This document shows, piece by piece, positions 5,938-12,097 of a DNA stretch of 33,720 nt. A model generated the notes under the pieces. It was not told the DNA's origin and did no database searches. It worked only from the letters and a program-made list of their open reading frames with translations. This DNA is from a virus: IMG/VR virus record IMGVR_UViG_3300007351_000040, positions 1-33,720 of that record. One strand, written 5' to 3'. The translations under genes and the position numbers were made by a program. The number at the start of each line of letters is the position of its first letter. Position 1 is the first letter of the stretch.

Positions 5938-6741
5938 ATGAGGCAGAACATCGACGAGAAGTGGAAGACCGATCCGCGCCGGACGGCGCTGGAAAAGCGT
6001 CTCGGATCGGGCCGCCTGGCCGATGGGATGAGGGTCGAAATCAATTGGCTTGTGCTGGCTCACAAAGGGCGGCCGATCCCGCTTAAGGAATTCAAGTTCG
6101 TTGAAAACTATCAAGACTGGATCGATTGCGAGCTGGCCGAGGTGCGCGGCGGGCTTGTGCACATCGCGGGCGCTGACGCCTATCAGGCCTTCTTTTCGAA
6201 GCAGGTAAAGAATGGCGGGAAGGGCGGGCGGCCGAAAACCCAAAAGAACCCAAAGCAAACCCAAACAAAGCCAGAAAAGCCCTCTTCCTCTATCTCTTCC
6301 TCTTCCTCTGGCTCTTTCTCTCCCTCTTTCTCCGACTCAACCTCTGACTCTGGCTCTAAAGAGGTTCCCGCGGCGCCGGCGGCGGCCGCTCCCCCGCCGG
6401 ACAAAGTTCTCCAGGTTTCAATCTGGGACAGCTATTCGCGGGCTTACTTCAGCCGCTACAAAACCGAACCCGTACGTAACGCCAAAGTAAACGCGCAGAT
6501 CAAGCAGCTGGCGAAGCGGCTAGGCAAGGAGGCGATCGATGTCGTCGAGTTCTACGTCCGGCATCCAAAAGCCTTCTATGTAGCCAAATGCCATGACATT
6601 GGGCTTTGCGTGTCGGACGCGGAAGCACTTCGAACCCAGTGGGCGCGAGGATCAGCGATAACCGGCACCGAAGCCCGCCACTCAGACACAGCCGGAGCAA
6701 TCCGGTCTCAACTTGAACGAATCGATAGGGGTGAACTATGA
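5938..6741 (+). CDS. Phage replication initiator-like protein (lambda O role)
   Basis: A 267-residue protein in three parts. Residues 1-100 are a basic N-terminal domain that may bind DNA (with GRPIPLKEFKF and GGKGGRP). Residues 100-150 are a low-complexity Gln/Lys/Pro then Ser-rich and Ala/Pro-rich linker. The remainder is a helical C-terminal domain (YFSRYKTEPVRNAKVNAQIKQLAKRLG...VEFYVRHPKAFYV). This layout and the position before a loader-like gene resemble lambda O-type initiators, in which the origin lies within the gene. ATG 5938 has AGGGGG just upstream; an upstream TTG at 5878 is less likely. The assignment is from architecture and context, not a strong family motif. Confidence 0.6.
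   Translation: MRQNIDEKWKTDPRRTALEKRLGSGRLADGMRVEINWLVLAHKGRPIPLKEFKFVENYQDWIDCELAEVRGGLVHIAGADAYQAFFSKQVKNGGKGGRPKTQKNPKQTQTKPEKPSSSISSSSSGSFSPSFSDSTSDSGSKEVPAAPAAAAPPPDKVLQVSIWDSYSRAYFSRYKTEPVRNAKVNAQIKQLAKRLGKEAIDVVEFYVRHPKAFYVAKCHDIGLCVSDAEALRTQWARGSAITGTEARHSDTAGAIRSQLERIDRGEL
6237..6333 (+). repeat. Candidate replication origin: phased repeats plus pyrimidine tract
   Basis: Inside the initiator-like gene, AACCCAAA occurs three times as a direct repeat (6237-6244, 6247-6254, 6258-6265), spaced 10 and 11 bases, one helical turn. It is followed by a nearly pure pyrimidine tract from 6280 to 6333, broken only at 6292 and 6310-6311. Lambda and relatives place iterons and an unwinding tract in the linker region of gene O, which is the same relative place. 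The same bases encode a flexible linker, so a purely coding explanation is possible. Confidence 0.4.
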
Positions 6742-7301
6742 GCCATGAACTGAAGAAAGCCATCGTCCTGACTCTCGGCTATTACGGCAGATCTGCAATG
6801 GACGAAGTGATCCAGATGTACGTCGACGACCTGGCCGACCTGGATCCGCGAAAATGCATCGCAGCCTATTCCCGGTGGAGATCTAACCCAGCCAATCGCA
6901 CCTTCCCGCTTCCAGCGGACATTCGAGTACTCGTGAATCCGGAAGAATACGTTGCGCCCGAAGCGCAAGCCAGGGAGATCGCTGGCCGGGTAGTAGGCTC
7001 GGTGGCCAAATTCGGCTACACCAACCCAAAAGAGGCCCAAGTCTACATCGGGCCCGTTGGCTGGTCGATTGTGCAACGGTACGGCGGCTGGCTCTACATC
7101 TGTGAAAACCTTGGCTGCAACTTCGATGTAACCACATTCCAGGCTCAGTTCCGCGATCAAGCTGAGGCGCTCCTTCGCTACGGCACTGAGGCTATGGATA
7201 GAGCCATCAACACCATGCCGGGAGCAGCCAGGAAAAGTGAGTTAACCGCCACGGGAAGCGTTTTAGAGCTTATGTCAAAACGAGACGAGCCAAAGCCATG
7301 A
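6738..7301 (+). CDS. Helicase-loader-like phage replication protein
   Basis: A 187-residue protein. Residues 1-65 fit the pattern of phage helicase loader/inhibitor proteins such as SPP1 G39P and related replisome organisers: two helices, then 'DLDPRKCIAAYSRWRSNPANRTFPLPADIRVLV', in which a conserved tryptophan/arginine helix is followed by FPxPADI. The rest is less conserved, with a Trp/Tyr-rich patch (GPVGWSIVQRYGGWLYI) and a helical tail. ATG 6738 overlaps the initiator stop (ATGA). Initiator plus loader adjacent to each other, with no helicase or primase in the window, suggests recruitment of host DnaB. It could also be a DnaT- or lambda P-like protein of other origin. Confidence 0.55.
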   Translation: MSHELKKAIVLTLGYYGRSAMDEVIQMYVDDLADLDPRKCIAAYSRWRSNPANRTFPLPADIRVLVNPEEYVAPEAQAREIAGRVVGSVAKFGYTNPKEAQVYIGPVGWSIVQRYGGWLYICENLGCNFDVTTFQAQFRDQAEALLRYGTEAMDRAINTMPGAARKSELTATGSVLELMSKRDEPKP

Positions 7302-7519
7302 ACGCAGTAAGGCCTTTTTTGACCACACCGAAGGACCTCCCAAAAGTTTCAGGTCAGCCGCAACCAGAAGAGCCAATCGTTTTTACCGTTTACCTCATGA
7401 ATGGAAAGATGCGCGCGCGCTGCCACCTGGCCGGTGATTTCACCAAGGGCTTTTACGATGCCGAGATCATTAACCCTGAAAACTTCGCAGGCATTGTCGA
7501 GACCTGGAGGAAGAAATGA
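7298..7519 (+). CDS. Hypothetical protein
   Basis: A 73-residue protein whose ATG 7298 overlaps the loader stop. It begins with a proline-rich segment (PFLTTPKDLPKVSGQPQPEEP) followed by a beta-rich part (IVFTVYLMNGKMRARCHLAG) and a short C-terminal helix. No family is recognised. It is co-transcribed with the replication pair by position. Confidence 0.65.
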   Translation: MNAVRPFLTTPKDLPKVSGQPQPEEPIVFTVYLMNGKMRARCHLAGDFTKGFYDAEIINPENFAGIVETWRKK

Positions 7520-7668
7520 AAACCCACGTCTTAACCGCAATCGGGATCGGGATCGCGTGGATCTTGGGCGCGCTAGTTCACGAGGATTCAATCGTCAGGG
7601 CTTTGCGACAAACGAGTCATGTACAGCTTTTCAACGGAGTTCACCTGAAATGCGAGATCAAGGAATAA
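7516..7668 (+). CDS. Small membrane-anchored protein, 50 residues
   Basis: ATG 7516 overlaps the preceding stop, and the stop at 7666-7668 overlaps the next ATG (TAATG). Residues 5-22 are hydrophobic (VLTAIGIGIAWILGALV), consistent with an uncleaved N-terminal anchor, followed by a polar tail of about 28 residues with one cysteine near the end. AAGGA within its last codons serves the next gene. Function unknown; a frame this short is supported mainly by the tight overlaps on both sides. Confidence 0.55.
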   Translation: MKTHVLTAIGIGIAWILGALVHEDSIVRALRQTSHVQLFNGVHLKCEIKE

Positions 7669-7898
7669 TGGAAATGCGGCTTACCATTTCGAGCATTGAG
7701 ATCATTCAATCGCTGATGATTTGTGGTCTTGATTCGGAAGAAATCCGCGAGTGGCTCCTGATGAAGAATAAAGCCTTTGAGGGGCGCTCGCCCCTTTACT
7801 TAATCAACCGCGGACGAGCTGAAAGAGTTCTGCAGTTCACACTTGAGGCGGAGGAGAACCCAAGCCTCGTTAAGGAGTTTGAAGATGACGACACTTGA
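7668..7898 (+). CDS. Solitary MbcA/ParS/Xre-type antitoxin domain protein (DUF2384-like)
   Basis: A 76-residue protein. After a short beta/helical start, residues 22-60 read DSEEIREWLLMKNKAFEGRSPLYLINRGRAERVLQFTLE. This matches the toxin-binding domain of Xre/MbcA/ParS antitoxins, whose core is a helix ending in WL, then 'n-x-a-l-x-G-x-s-P-l-x-l-i', a glycine and a final helix. Antitoxins of this class pair with RES-domain NAD-degrading toxins. No RES gene is visible next to it, and the usual N-terminal HTH is missing. ATG 7668 overlaps the preceding stop; ATG 7674 is an alternative with better spacing to AAGGA at 7660-7664. Confidence 0.55.
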   Translation: MEMRLTISSIEIIQSLMICGLDSEEIREWLLMKNKAFEGRSPLYLINRGRAERVLQFTLEAEENPSLVKEFEDDDT

Positions 7899-8091
7899 TT
7901 TCGTGTGGCTCTCGTCGCTGATGTTGGCATTCCTGTTTGGATTTATGCTTGGCATGAGGGACCGGAATTACTTCTGGAAGAAACACTCAGAAGATCTCGG
8001 CCAACAGATCGAGAGAATGAAGCAGGCGGGATTAGTCGAGAAGGCAGTTTCCAATGTGCAATTTAACCAAACAGATGGAGGTGGTACGTGA
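7885..8091 (+). CDS. Small inner-membrane protein with cytoplasmic coil
   Basis: A 68-residue protein. Residues 3-24 are hydrophobic (TLDFVWLSSLMLAFLFGFMLGM), followed by RDRNYFWKK and a charged helical segment (EDLGQQIERMKQAGLVEKAV), suggesting a single-span anchor with a coiled cytoplasmic part. ATG 7885 is chosen for AAGGAG at 7872-7877; it overlaps the previous gene by 14 bases. No function is evident. Confidence 0.65.
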   Translation: MTTLDFVWLSSLMLAFLFGFMLGMRDRNYFWKKHSEDLGQQIERMKQAGLVEKAVSNVQFNQTDGGGT

Positions 8092-8447
8092 TCGATGCAG
8101 AGCAATTGTCTACGAAAGAGGCGGCCAGAGAGCTTGGTTTAACCGAGTCGGGCGTCAATCAGATGATCTACAAAGAGCTGATCCCGAGCGACAAAATTGG
8201 GCGAAGGCGGTACGTCGCAAGAAGTATCGTTGAGGCCGTCGTGGATCTTAAGAACCAGTATGGCAAGCGCTGGCCAAAGCATGCGCCATGGAACGGTGGA
8301 GACTGGACGGCGCCTGAAGAAAAGCCCGATGTTCCGTCTGGCCTGAATCAAGAACTCCTGAAGTTGTCGCGTAAGTTTAGATCTGCGGGTCACGCGGATA
8401 TTGCGCTGAAGATTCAGGACATTTTACTCGATCAATATGAGTTCTAA
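8088..8447 (+). CDS. HTH regulator, MerR/excisionase-like
   Basis: A 119-residue protein with an N-terminal HTH. The region STKEAARELGLTESGVNQMIYKELIPSDKIGRRRYVARSIVEA (residues 8-51) is the HTH_17/excisionase pattern, with the 'K-x-G-R-R-x-x-v' wing. The C-terminal half is a linker (WPKHAPWNGGDWTAPEEKP) and two amphipathic helices that may dimerise. GTG 8088 overlaps the preceding stop and follows GGAGGTGG, a strong ribosome binding site. It closes the replication operon, so it may regulate that operon or the genes after 8648. A second excisionase is less likely because the protein before int already fits that role. Confidence 0.75.
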   Translation: MIDAEQLSTKEAARELGLTESGVNQMIYKELIPSDKIGRRRYVARSIVEAVVDLKNQYGKRWPKHAPWNGGDWTAPEEKPDVPSGLNQELLKLSRKFRSAGHADIALKIQDILLDQYEF

Positions 8448-8536
8448 AGTAATTCTTCCGCGAGTCGTTTGGCGGCGTGGGAAGCTGGAGTAGGTGTGGT
8501 CTTAAGGCCGCCGAAACTAGAGACACGCAGACGCAA

Positions 8537-8570
8537 TCCTAGGTTAGTCGAGTGGGCATGGTCCTAGGTT
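8537..8570 (+). repeat. TCCTAGGTT direct repeat upstream of the Acb2-like gene
   Basis: TCCTAGGTT occurs at 8537-8545 and again at 8562-8570, 25 bases apart, in the 200-base non-coding stretch 8448-8647. An inverted pair GGCGGC (8471-8476) and GCCGCC (8507-8512) lies just upstream. The stretch separates the replication operon from the accessory genes and probably carries a promoter and operator. I could not assign clear -35/-10 boxes. Confidence 0.35.
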
Positions 8571-8647
8571 TTACCATTCAGTCGGAGTCGCGTCCGGCCC
8601 AGGCGGCTCGCGGATTTTTAAACAGCCGAAAGGCAAAGGAGAGAAAT

Positions 8648-8899
8648 ATGGAACTAGGTATCAGCGAACAAAAGTACAAGGAAATCGTTTCGCGCTTCAC
8701 GAATCACGTCCCGGATAAAGCGACCGTCGATAAGATGGCGGGCATTCGGCGCAAGGTTCGTGAACTGGCGTTCTTGATCGAAAAAGAATGTCCTGAGTCG
8801 CGCGAGAAAGCGACGGCGCTCACGCAATTAAGTTTCGTCATGATGTCGGCGAATTCTGCGATTGTGCAAGTGTGCCCGGTTAACGAGAGCGAGCTTTAA
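8648..8899 (+). CDS. acb2: Acb2/Tad1-like cyclic-nucleotide sponge (anti-CBASS/anti-Thoeris candidate)
   Basis: An 83-residue protein resembling the Acb2/Tad1 hairpin family, small phage proteins that sequester cyclic oligonucleotide signals made by CBASS or Thoeris and so block abortive defence. Family-like features in order are FTNH (residues 17-20, where I recall many members having FxYH), IRRKVRELAFLIEKECPESREKATALTQL (33-61) with the P-x-S-R-E-K core, and the C-terminal helix MMSANSAIV (65-73) matching 'MWANAAIAR'. Length is typical. ATG 8648 follows AAAGGAGAG and has its own upstream region. The Asn at position 19 where I recall Tyr, and the missing Arg after AIV, may change ligand preference. 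I did no database search; the match is from memory of the family. Confidence 0.78.
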   Translation: MELGISEQKYKEIVSRFTNHVPDKATVDKMAGIRRKVRELAFLIEKECPESREKATALTQLSFVMMSANSAIVQVCPVNESEL

Positions 8900-9014
8900 A
8901 ATTTTGGTCAAGGCGCTGGCGTTGGCCCGGCGTAGATTGAGGACTGTCCACCTGGGCGAGTGGAGACTTCATACAGACCTCGAGCAGGCGCCGAGACCTT
9001 TAAGGAGTGAGAGA

Positions 9015-9227
9015 ATGAGAATCAGTGAATTGATAAATGCATTGAGCAAACTAAAAACCACGCTCGGCGACAATCAAGTTGTGTTTCGCAAGGCGCATCC
9101 AGGCGGTTATACATCCGACCACACGCTACAGCTTGGCGTATTTTATCCCGACGACACGGTTGCATTCATGGCTGGCGAGCAAGTGGACGATAAGTGCGAC
9201 GCCAAGGTATCGGAGATGAAGGAATGA
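9015..9227 (+). CDS. Hypothetical protein
   Basis: A 70-residue protein. ATG 9015 is supported by AAGGAG at 9002-9007; the longer frame from 8862 lacks a ribosome binding site and overlaps the sponge gene. The N-terminus MRISELINALSKLKTTLGDNQVVF resembles the start of a widespread group of small phage proteins ('MkvseLieaLsklpqDaeVvv'), followed by a short beta-rich part. Function unknown. The 115 bases before it hold no other gene. Confidence 0.68.
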   Translation: MRISELINALSKLKTTLGDNQVVFRKAHPGGYTSDHTLQLGVFYPDDTVAFMAGEQVDDKCDAKVSEMKE

Positions 9228-9718
9228 AAACAGTAATAGGCTGGGGTTATGTTTCAAGCATCGAGCATGCTGCTTTTCATGATGATTTACGAACTCTTTC
9301 TGAAAGGATGGCTGTGCAGATGACCTACCCCCGAATCAAAGAGCTTGGGCTTGAGGTACAGACCGGCTCAATGGCAAATTACATAAACGCAGAAGACCTA
9401 GAGCGCATTTTAGAGCAGGGCGTGAGGGTCTACATTGCACGGTCAAAAACTGATGGGGCTATTTTAAATACTACAACCATTGATGGTTATCGAAACGACT
9501 ATTATCAAACGCAAGCATTAATGATTGGCGAAAAACCGATTCAGCGAGATACGGCTGAGAGTTTGCTTAGTGAGTACATCAAAACGCTAAAGGAATATTC
9601 ATACACTCCGAAATCAGGTGAACAATATAAGCAAAGCGGTGGTCACTTAAATATTCCGGCTGAGGTATTGATTGAGCTAGAAAATCGCGCACGCAAACTT
9701 CTGGAGCAGTCCAAATGA
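9224..9718 (+). CDS. Hypothetical protein
   Basis: A 164-residue protein starting at ATG 9224, which overlaps the preceding stop. No family is recognised. The middle is polar and tyrosine-rich (ATIDGYRNDYYQTQ-type composition), and the C-terminal 60 residues are helical and charged (AESLLSEYIKTLKEYSY...PAEVLIELENRARKLLEQSK). Base composition of the gene looks more AT-rich than its neighbours, which may mean a more recent arrival; this was not computed. No membrane segment or cysteine motif. Confidence 0.65.
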   Translation: MKTVIGWGYVSSIEHAAFHDDLRTLSERMAVQMTYPRIKELGLEVQTGSMANYINAEDLERILEQGVRVYIARSKTDGAILNTTTIDGYRNDYYQTQALMIGEKPIQRDTAESLLSEYIKTLKEYSYTPKSGEQYKQSGGHLNIPAEVLIELENRARKLLEQSK

Positions 9719-9984
9719 TAACCCGCGCTGAGTTGGATAAGGTGAGGGACGAGTTAGTTAAAGAACTAATGAAACACTCACAACTTTATGTTTATCAGCG
9801 CGGTCCGCAGGAGATGTTCGACGCCGCCGTCTCGCTGCTTTGGCCGGTGATTGAAGCGTGCGGGAACAAGTGGATAGTTACTTATGCTGAAAGAACTGGG
9901 CGGGGCGAAATCGGCGAGAGTGACAGAGAAGTTTTTAGAGCCATAGTTAAGTCCCTCTCTGAATTAAAGGAGCGTGTGAAGTGA
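9715..9984 (+). CDS. Hypothetical protein
   Basis: An 89-residue, mostly helical protein with ATG 9715 overlapping the preceding stop. The line QEMFDAAVSLLWPVIEACGNKW resembles small phage proteins of unknown role that contain 'fdaA...L.pviea'. The ends are charged. No catalytic motif is seen. It belongs to the coupled accessory chain 9015-12048. Confidence 0.65.
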   Translation: MITRAELDKVRDELVKELMKHSQLYVYQRGPQEMFDAAVSLLWPVIEACGNKWIVTYAERTGRGEIGESDREVFRAIVKSLSELKERVK

Positions 9985-10253
9985 AAACCCTAAACGAGTA
10001 CTTAGAGCAGGTGGAGAAGAGGGTGAGTGATGCGACTGAGTGTTACGACGGCGCGGGCGAAAATCGCGAAATTGCAATGGCGAATTACACGATGGGCGAT
10101 GAGTATGTCGCCGACGTGCCCACGCTTATCAAGATGCTGCGGCTTGCGATTGAGCAGAGGAACGATTACCGAGCATACGTAAAGCATTTCGGTGAGAATC
10201 TGAGCGAAGCCGCCGACGACGCCGAACTGCTGCGACTGGCGAAGGGGGAGTGA
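9981..10253 (+). CDS. Hypothetical phage protein
   Basis: A 90-residue acidic protein starting at GTG 9981, which overlaps the preceding stop; GGAGCG lies ten bases upstream. The segment VADVPTLIKMLRLAIEQRNDY matches a recurrent phage motif ('..DvptLlaml..a.e.rd.y') in short proteins of unknown function. It has no membrane segment. The C-terminal AKGE overlaps the ribosome binding site of the next gene. Confidence 0.66.
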   Translation: MKTLNEYLEQVEKRVSDATECYDGAGENREIAMANYTMGDEYVADVPTLIKMLRLAIEQRNDYRAYVKHFGENLSEAADDAELLRLAKGE

Positions 10254-10432
10254 TGGAAGTTTGGCTTTATGGTCCAGAGAGATGCGATTGGTTATGGCAA
10301 GTTATTTTGTTCGATGGCAGAAACACATACTGGACGGACGAGATGATTCCTTCATCGGGTTACAGCCGTCGCAGGTTGAAAAGTATGGGCCGTTTTGGTG
10401 TCGGGCGCTTTTACAAGATCGGTGACTTATGA
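10253..10432 (+). CDS. Hypothetical protein, 59 residues
   Basis: An aromatic-rich, basic protein (MEVWLYGPERCDWLWQVILF...YWTDEMIPSSGYSRRRLK). I chose ATG 10253 rather than GTG 10250 because AAGGGGGAG lies immediately upstream with better spacing. No family recognised. It overlaps the next gene by four bases (ATGA). Confidence 0.58.
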   Translation: MEVWLYGPERCDWLWQVILFDGRNTYWTDEMIPSSGYSRRRLKSMGRFGVGRFYKIGDL

Positions 10433-10743
10433 CCCTCAAAGAAAAAGTGCTAAAGGCTACGGAGTACGACGCATCTAAATTTGAAAAGGCGTTAGCCGTT
10501 GAAGATATGAATAGCGAGGACCGCGATTATTTAGAATTTTTGCGTGGTGAATGGAATGAAAACGCCCGCCTTCGCCCGCTCCTTGAGGCGCTGGCTGAGC
10601 GTGAATCTGAGATTACTGAATGCCTGAAGGAAATCATTAGGGATAGCCCCGACATCATATCCAAAAAGCTTTGCTCTGAGGTTCTACACAATGGAGAAGC
10701 ACTCGCTAAACTCGAGGCGCTGCTCGGTAAGGAGGGGACGTGA
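10429..10743 (+). CDS. Hypothetical helical protein
   Basis: A 104-residue protein, highly charged and predominantly helical, with coiled-coil-like spacing in the middle (NENARLRPLLEALAERESEITECLKEIIRD). ATG 10429 overlaps the preceding stop. Its last codons contain AAGGAGGGG, the ribosome binding site for the next gene. No known family. Confidence 0.65.
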   Translation: MTLKEKVLKATEYDASKFEKALAVEDMNSEDRDYLEFLRGEWNENARLRPLLEALAERESEITECLKEIIRDSPDIISKKLCSEVLHNGEALAKLEALLGKEGT

Positions 10744-10931
10744 TGGGTAAAAAACCAATAACGAACGGTCAGGGAAATATGACGTACACAAACGACGAGG
10801 TCGGGCACGACTGGAGATCACTCGCAATTGGCTCTCAAAAAATTCAATCCTGTAAACGATGCGGAATCGTTCGACGTGCCGACGACAAAAACAAACCGTG
10901 CAAAGGAACAGTACGTGTCAAAACACGATGA
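10743..10931 (+). CDS. Small probable zinc-binding protein
   Basis: A 62-residue basic protein. The sequence CKRCGIVRRADDKNKPCKG, preceded by HDW about 15 residues earlier, gives a His-x-x ... C-x-x-C ... C set that could bind one zinc ion. This layout is seen in many tiny phage proteins of unknown role. ATG 10743 is preferred over GTG 10740 for spacing to AAGGAGGGG. It overlaps the next gene by 17 bases in another frame. Confidence 0.6.
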   Translation: MGKKPITNGQGNMTYTNDEVGHDWRSLAIGSQKIQSCKRCGIVRRADDKNKPCKGTVRVKTR

Positions 10932-11403
10932 GACCGACCCTAAGCGCGAGCCGAAGGTGAGGGAGTGGACGCTCTGTTCAAATTACAGCACAGATCACGA
11001 TGCGATGAAATGGTTTGTGTCACGCGACTCTGAGATAACTCCGGAGGTGGAAAAGCCCGAACGCGTCCACGTCATCGAACACTCAGCCTTCGAGCAAATG
11101 AAGCGCGAGAGGGATGAGCTTAAGGTCGAAGTCGAGCGGCTGAAAAGTGAAAGCCTCGAAATGTTAAGTATTGCCGGTCAAGAGCACATCACGCGAACAC
11201 TGGTGCAAGCCGAAAAGCGGATACTTTGCGCCGAACGCGACCGCGCACTGGCCATGCTCGAGAAAATGGCCGTGGCGCTGGAGAAAGTAAAGCCAGCGCT
11301 GCAAGTCGCGCTCGACGACACTGGCGACCTTTATTACGCAAACGTATCGGGCGACATTGATGAAGCCCTCACCCCAGAGAGGCGGAAGAGGTATTTAGAA
11401 TGA
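10915..11403 (+). CDS. Coiled-coil hypothetical protein
   Basis: A 162-residue protein. I chose GTG 10915 because AAGGA lies at 10903-10907; the frame is open further back to 10828, but there it is buried in the preceding gene. After a polar N-terminus, residues of about 55-130 form a long charged heptad-like helix (FEQMKRERDELKVEVERLKSE...ERDRALAMLEKMAVALEKV), so the protein is probably a coiled-coil dimer. Phage proteins with this 'ereRdelkaevErLr' block are common in accessory regions and lack a known role. Confidence 0.68.
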   Translation: MSKHDETDPKREPKVREWTLCSNYSTDHDAMKWFVSRDSEITPEVEKPERVHVIEHSAFEQMKRERDELKVEVERLKSESLEMLSIAGQEHITRTLVQAEKRILCAERDRALAMLEKMAVALEKVKPALQVALDDTGDLYYANVSGDIDEALTPERRKRYLE

Positions 11404-11600
11404 ATGAAATGGATAAGTGGCGATTACACGTTTTAAAAGCTGTCGAGGCCCAGGCCGAAGACGAAACACTATGGTGCACGGACGTCACCGTTGCCGAAGC
11501 TTACATGCAGCAGTCTTTAAGGTGGCTCCATGCTCTGATCGAGGAGAACGACATGGAAGCCTTTAGAAAAATCGTGTCGCAGTCCAAAGGAGACATATGA
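11400..11600 (+). CDS. Hypothetical protein
   Basis: A 66-residue acidic helical protein, ATG 11400 overlapping the preceding stop. It is rich in Trp and Met (DKWRLHVLKAVEAQ...LWCTDVTVAEAYMQQSLRWLHALIEEND). No motif recognised. The short size, overlaps and codon use consistent with neighbours support it as a gene. Confidence 0.6.
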   Translation: MNEMDKWRLHVLKAVEAQAEDETLWCTDVTVAEAYMQQSLRWLHALIEENDMEAFRKIVSQSKGDI

Positions 11601-11752
11601 ATTTAAGCCAATCCGCGTGCGCCGTTCTTCTGATCCTGCTCCTAACTTACATCAGCGTGTCGGCGAAGCGGGCCGATCAAATAGAACATCTGAGAAACGA
11701 GCTGACCGTCCTTAAAGAGGAATGCATTGGTGTGCCGGGGGTGAAGTTATGA
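11597..11752 (+). CDS. Small membrane-anchored protein, 51 residues
   Basis: ATG 11597 overlaps the preceding stop and follows AAAGGAGA. Residues 7-22 are strongly hydrophobic (ACAVLLILLLTYISVS), followed by a charged helix (KRADQIEHLRNELTVLKEE). A signal-anchor plus coil resembles the N-terminus of i-spanins, but the protein is far too short for a spanin and lies in an early region. Its stop overlaps the next start. Confidence 0.55.
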   Translation: MNLSQSACAVLLILLLTYISVSAKRADQIEHLRNELTVLKEECIGVPGVKL

Positions 11753-12048
11753 CCGTACGTGAAGCACTAACACAAGCCTTGGACCGCGATGGCAGCGAGG
11801 TGCTTTTACCAAAATCCTTAATCGCGAAAGTTCTAGAATTGCTTGGCCCTGAGCCCGACATCGAAGGCCACCAGCATGCGCCGATTAGGAGTATCGCTGA
11901 CTTCCATAAGCGCTACGGCTGCCTTGATCTGTGGCATGTGCCAAATAGCGTCTCATATCACGTCTACCTTCAATGCCCGAGCTGCAGCCAAACTCATCCT
12001 GAACCATGGAAACTACAGAAGATCCCGGGCGACGGAACCGGGTGCTGA
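11749..12048 (+). CDS. Hypothetical protein with CPSC motif
   Basis: A 99-residue protein starting at ATG 11749, overlapping the preceding stop (ATGA). The N-terminal half is helical (VREALTQALDRDGSEVLLPKSLIAKVLELLG); the C-terminal half contains HQHAP, HKRYG, HVYLQCPSCSQTHPEPW and further histidines. C-x-x-C plus several histidines could bind zinc, but the full site is not defined. It is the last gene of the accessory chain before the hicAB promoter. Confidence 0.62.
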   Translation: MTVREALTQALDRDGSEVLLPKSLIAKVLELLGPEPDIEGHQHAPIRSIADFHKRYGCLDLWHVPNSVSYHVYLQCPSCSQTHPEPWKLQKIPGDGTGC

Positions 12049-12062
12049 TATCACTTTTGATA

Positions 12063-12091
12063 TTGACATGTGATGTCACAACTGATATCTT
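12063..12091 (+). promoter_or_regulatory. hicAB promoter with overlapping operator
   Basis: TTGACA at 12063-12068 and TATCTT at 12086-12091 are separated by exactly 17 bases, a good sigma-70 arrangement. A perfect inverted repeat TGACAT-GTG-ATGTCA (12064-12078) overlaps the -35 box and is the likely HicB operator, placed to block polymerase. TGATAT also repeats at 12046, 12058 and 12083. Transcription would begin about seven bases after the -10 box, that is, at or next to the hicA ATG at 12098. Confidence 0.7.
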
Positions 12092-12097
12092 CTATAT

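Noticed and set aside
5361-6086. A 241-codon frame running from int across the attachment site into the initiator gene
   Set aside because: It overlaps the end of int and the start of the initiator in another frame, crosses the tRNA-like core, and has no protein-like composition.
6212-6490. An alternative Leu/Pro-rich frame over the pyrimidine tract
   Set aside because: The repeated CTCTTC bases stay open in several frames by composition. The initiator-like frame has a ribosome binding site and continues into a structured domain.
7885-8091. Holin or other lysis gene
   Set aside because: It has one membrane span and a cytoplasmic coil but lies in the replication operon with no endolysin nearby. 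I found no endolysin or spanin set anywhere in the window.
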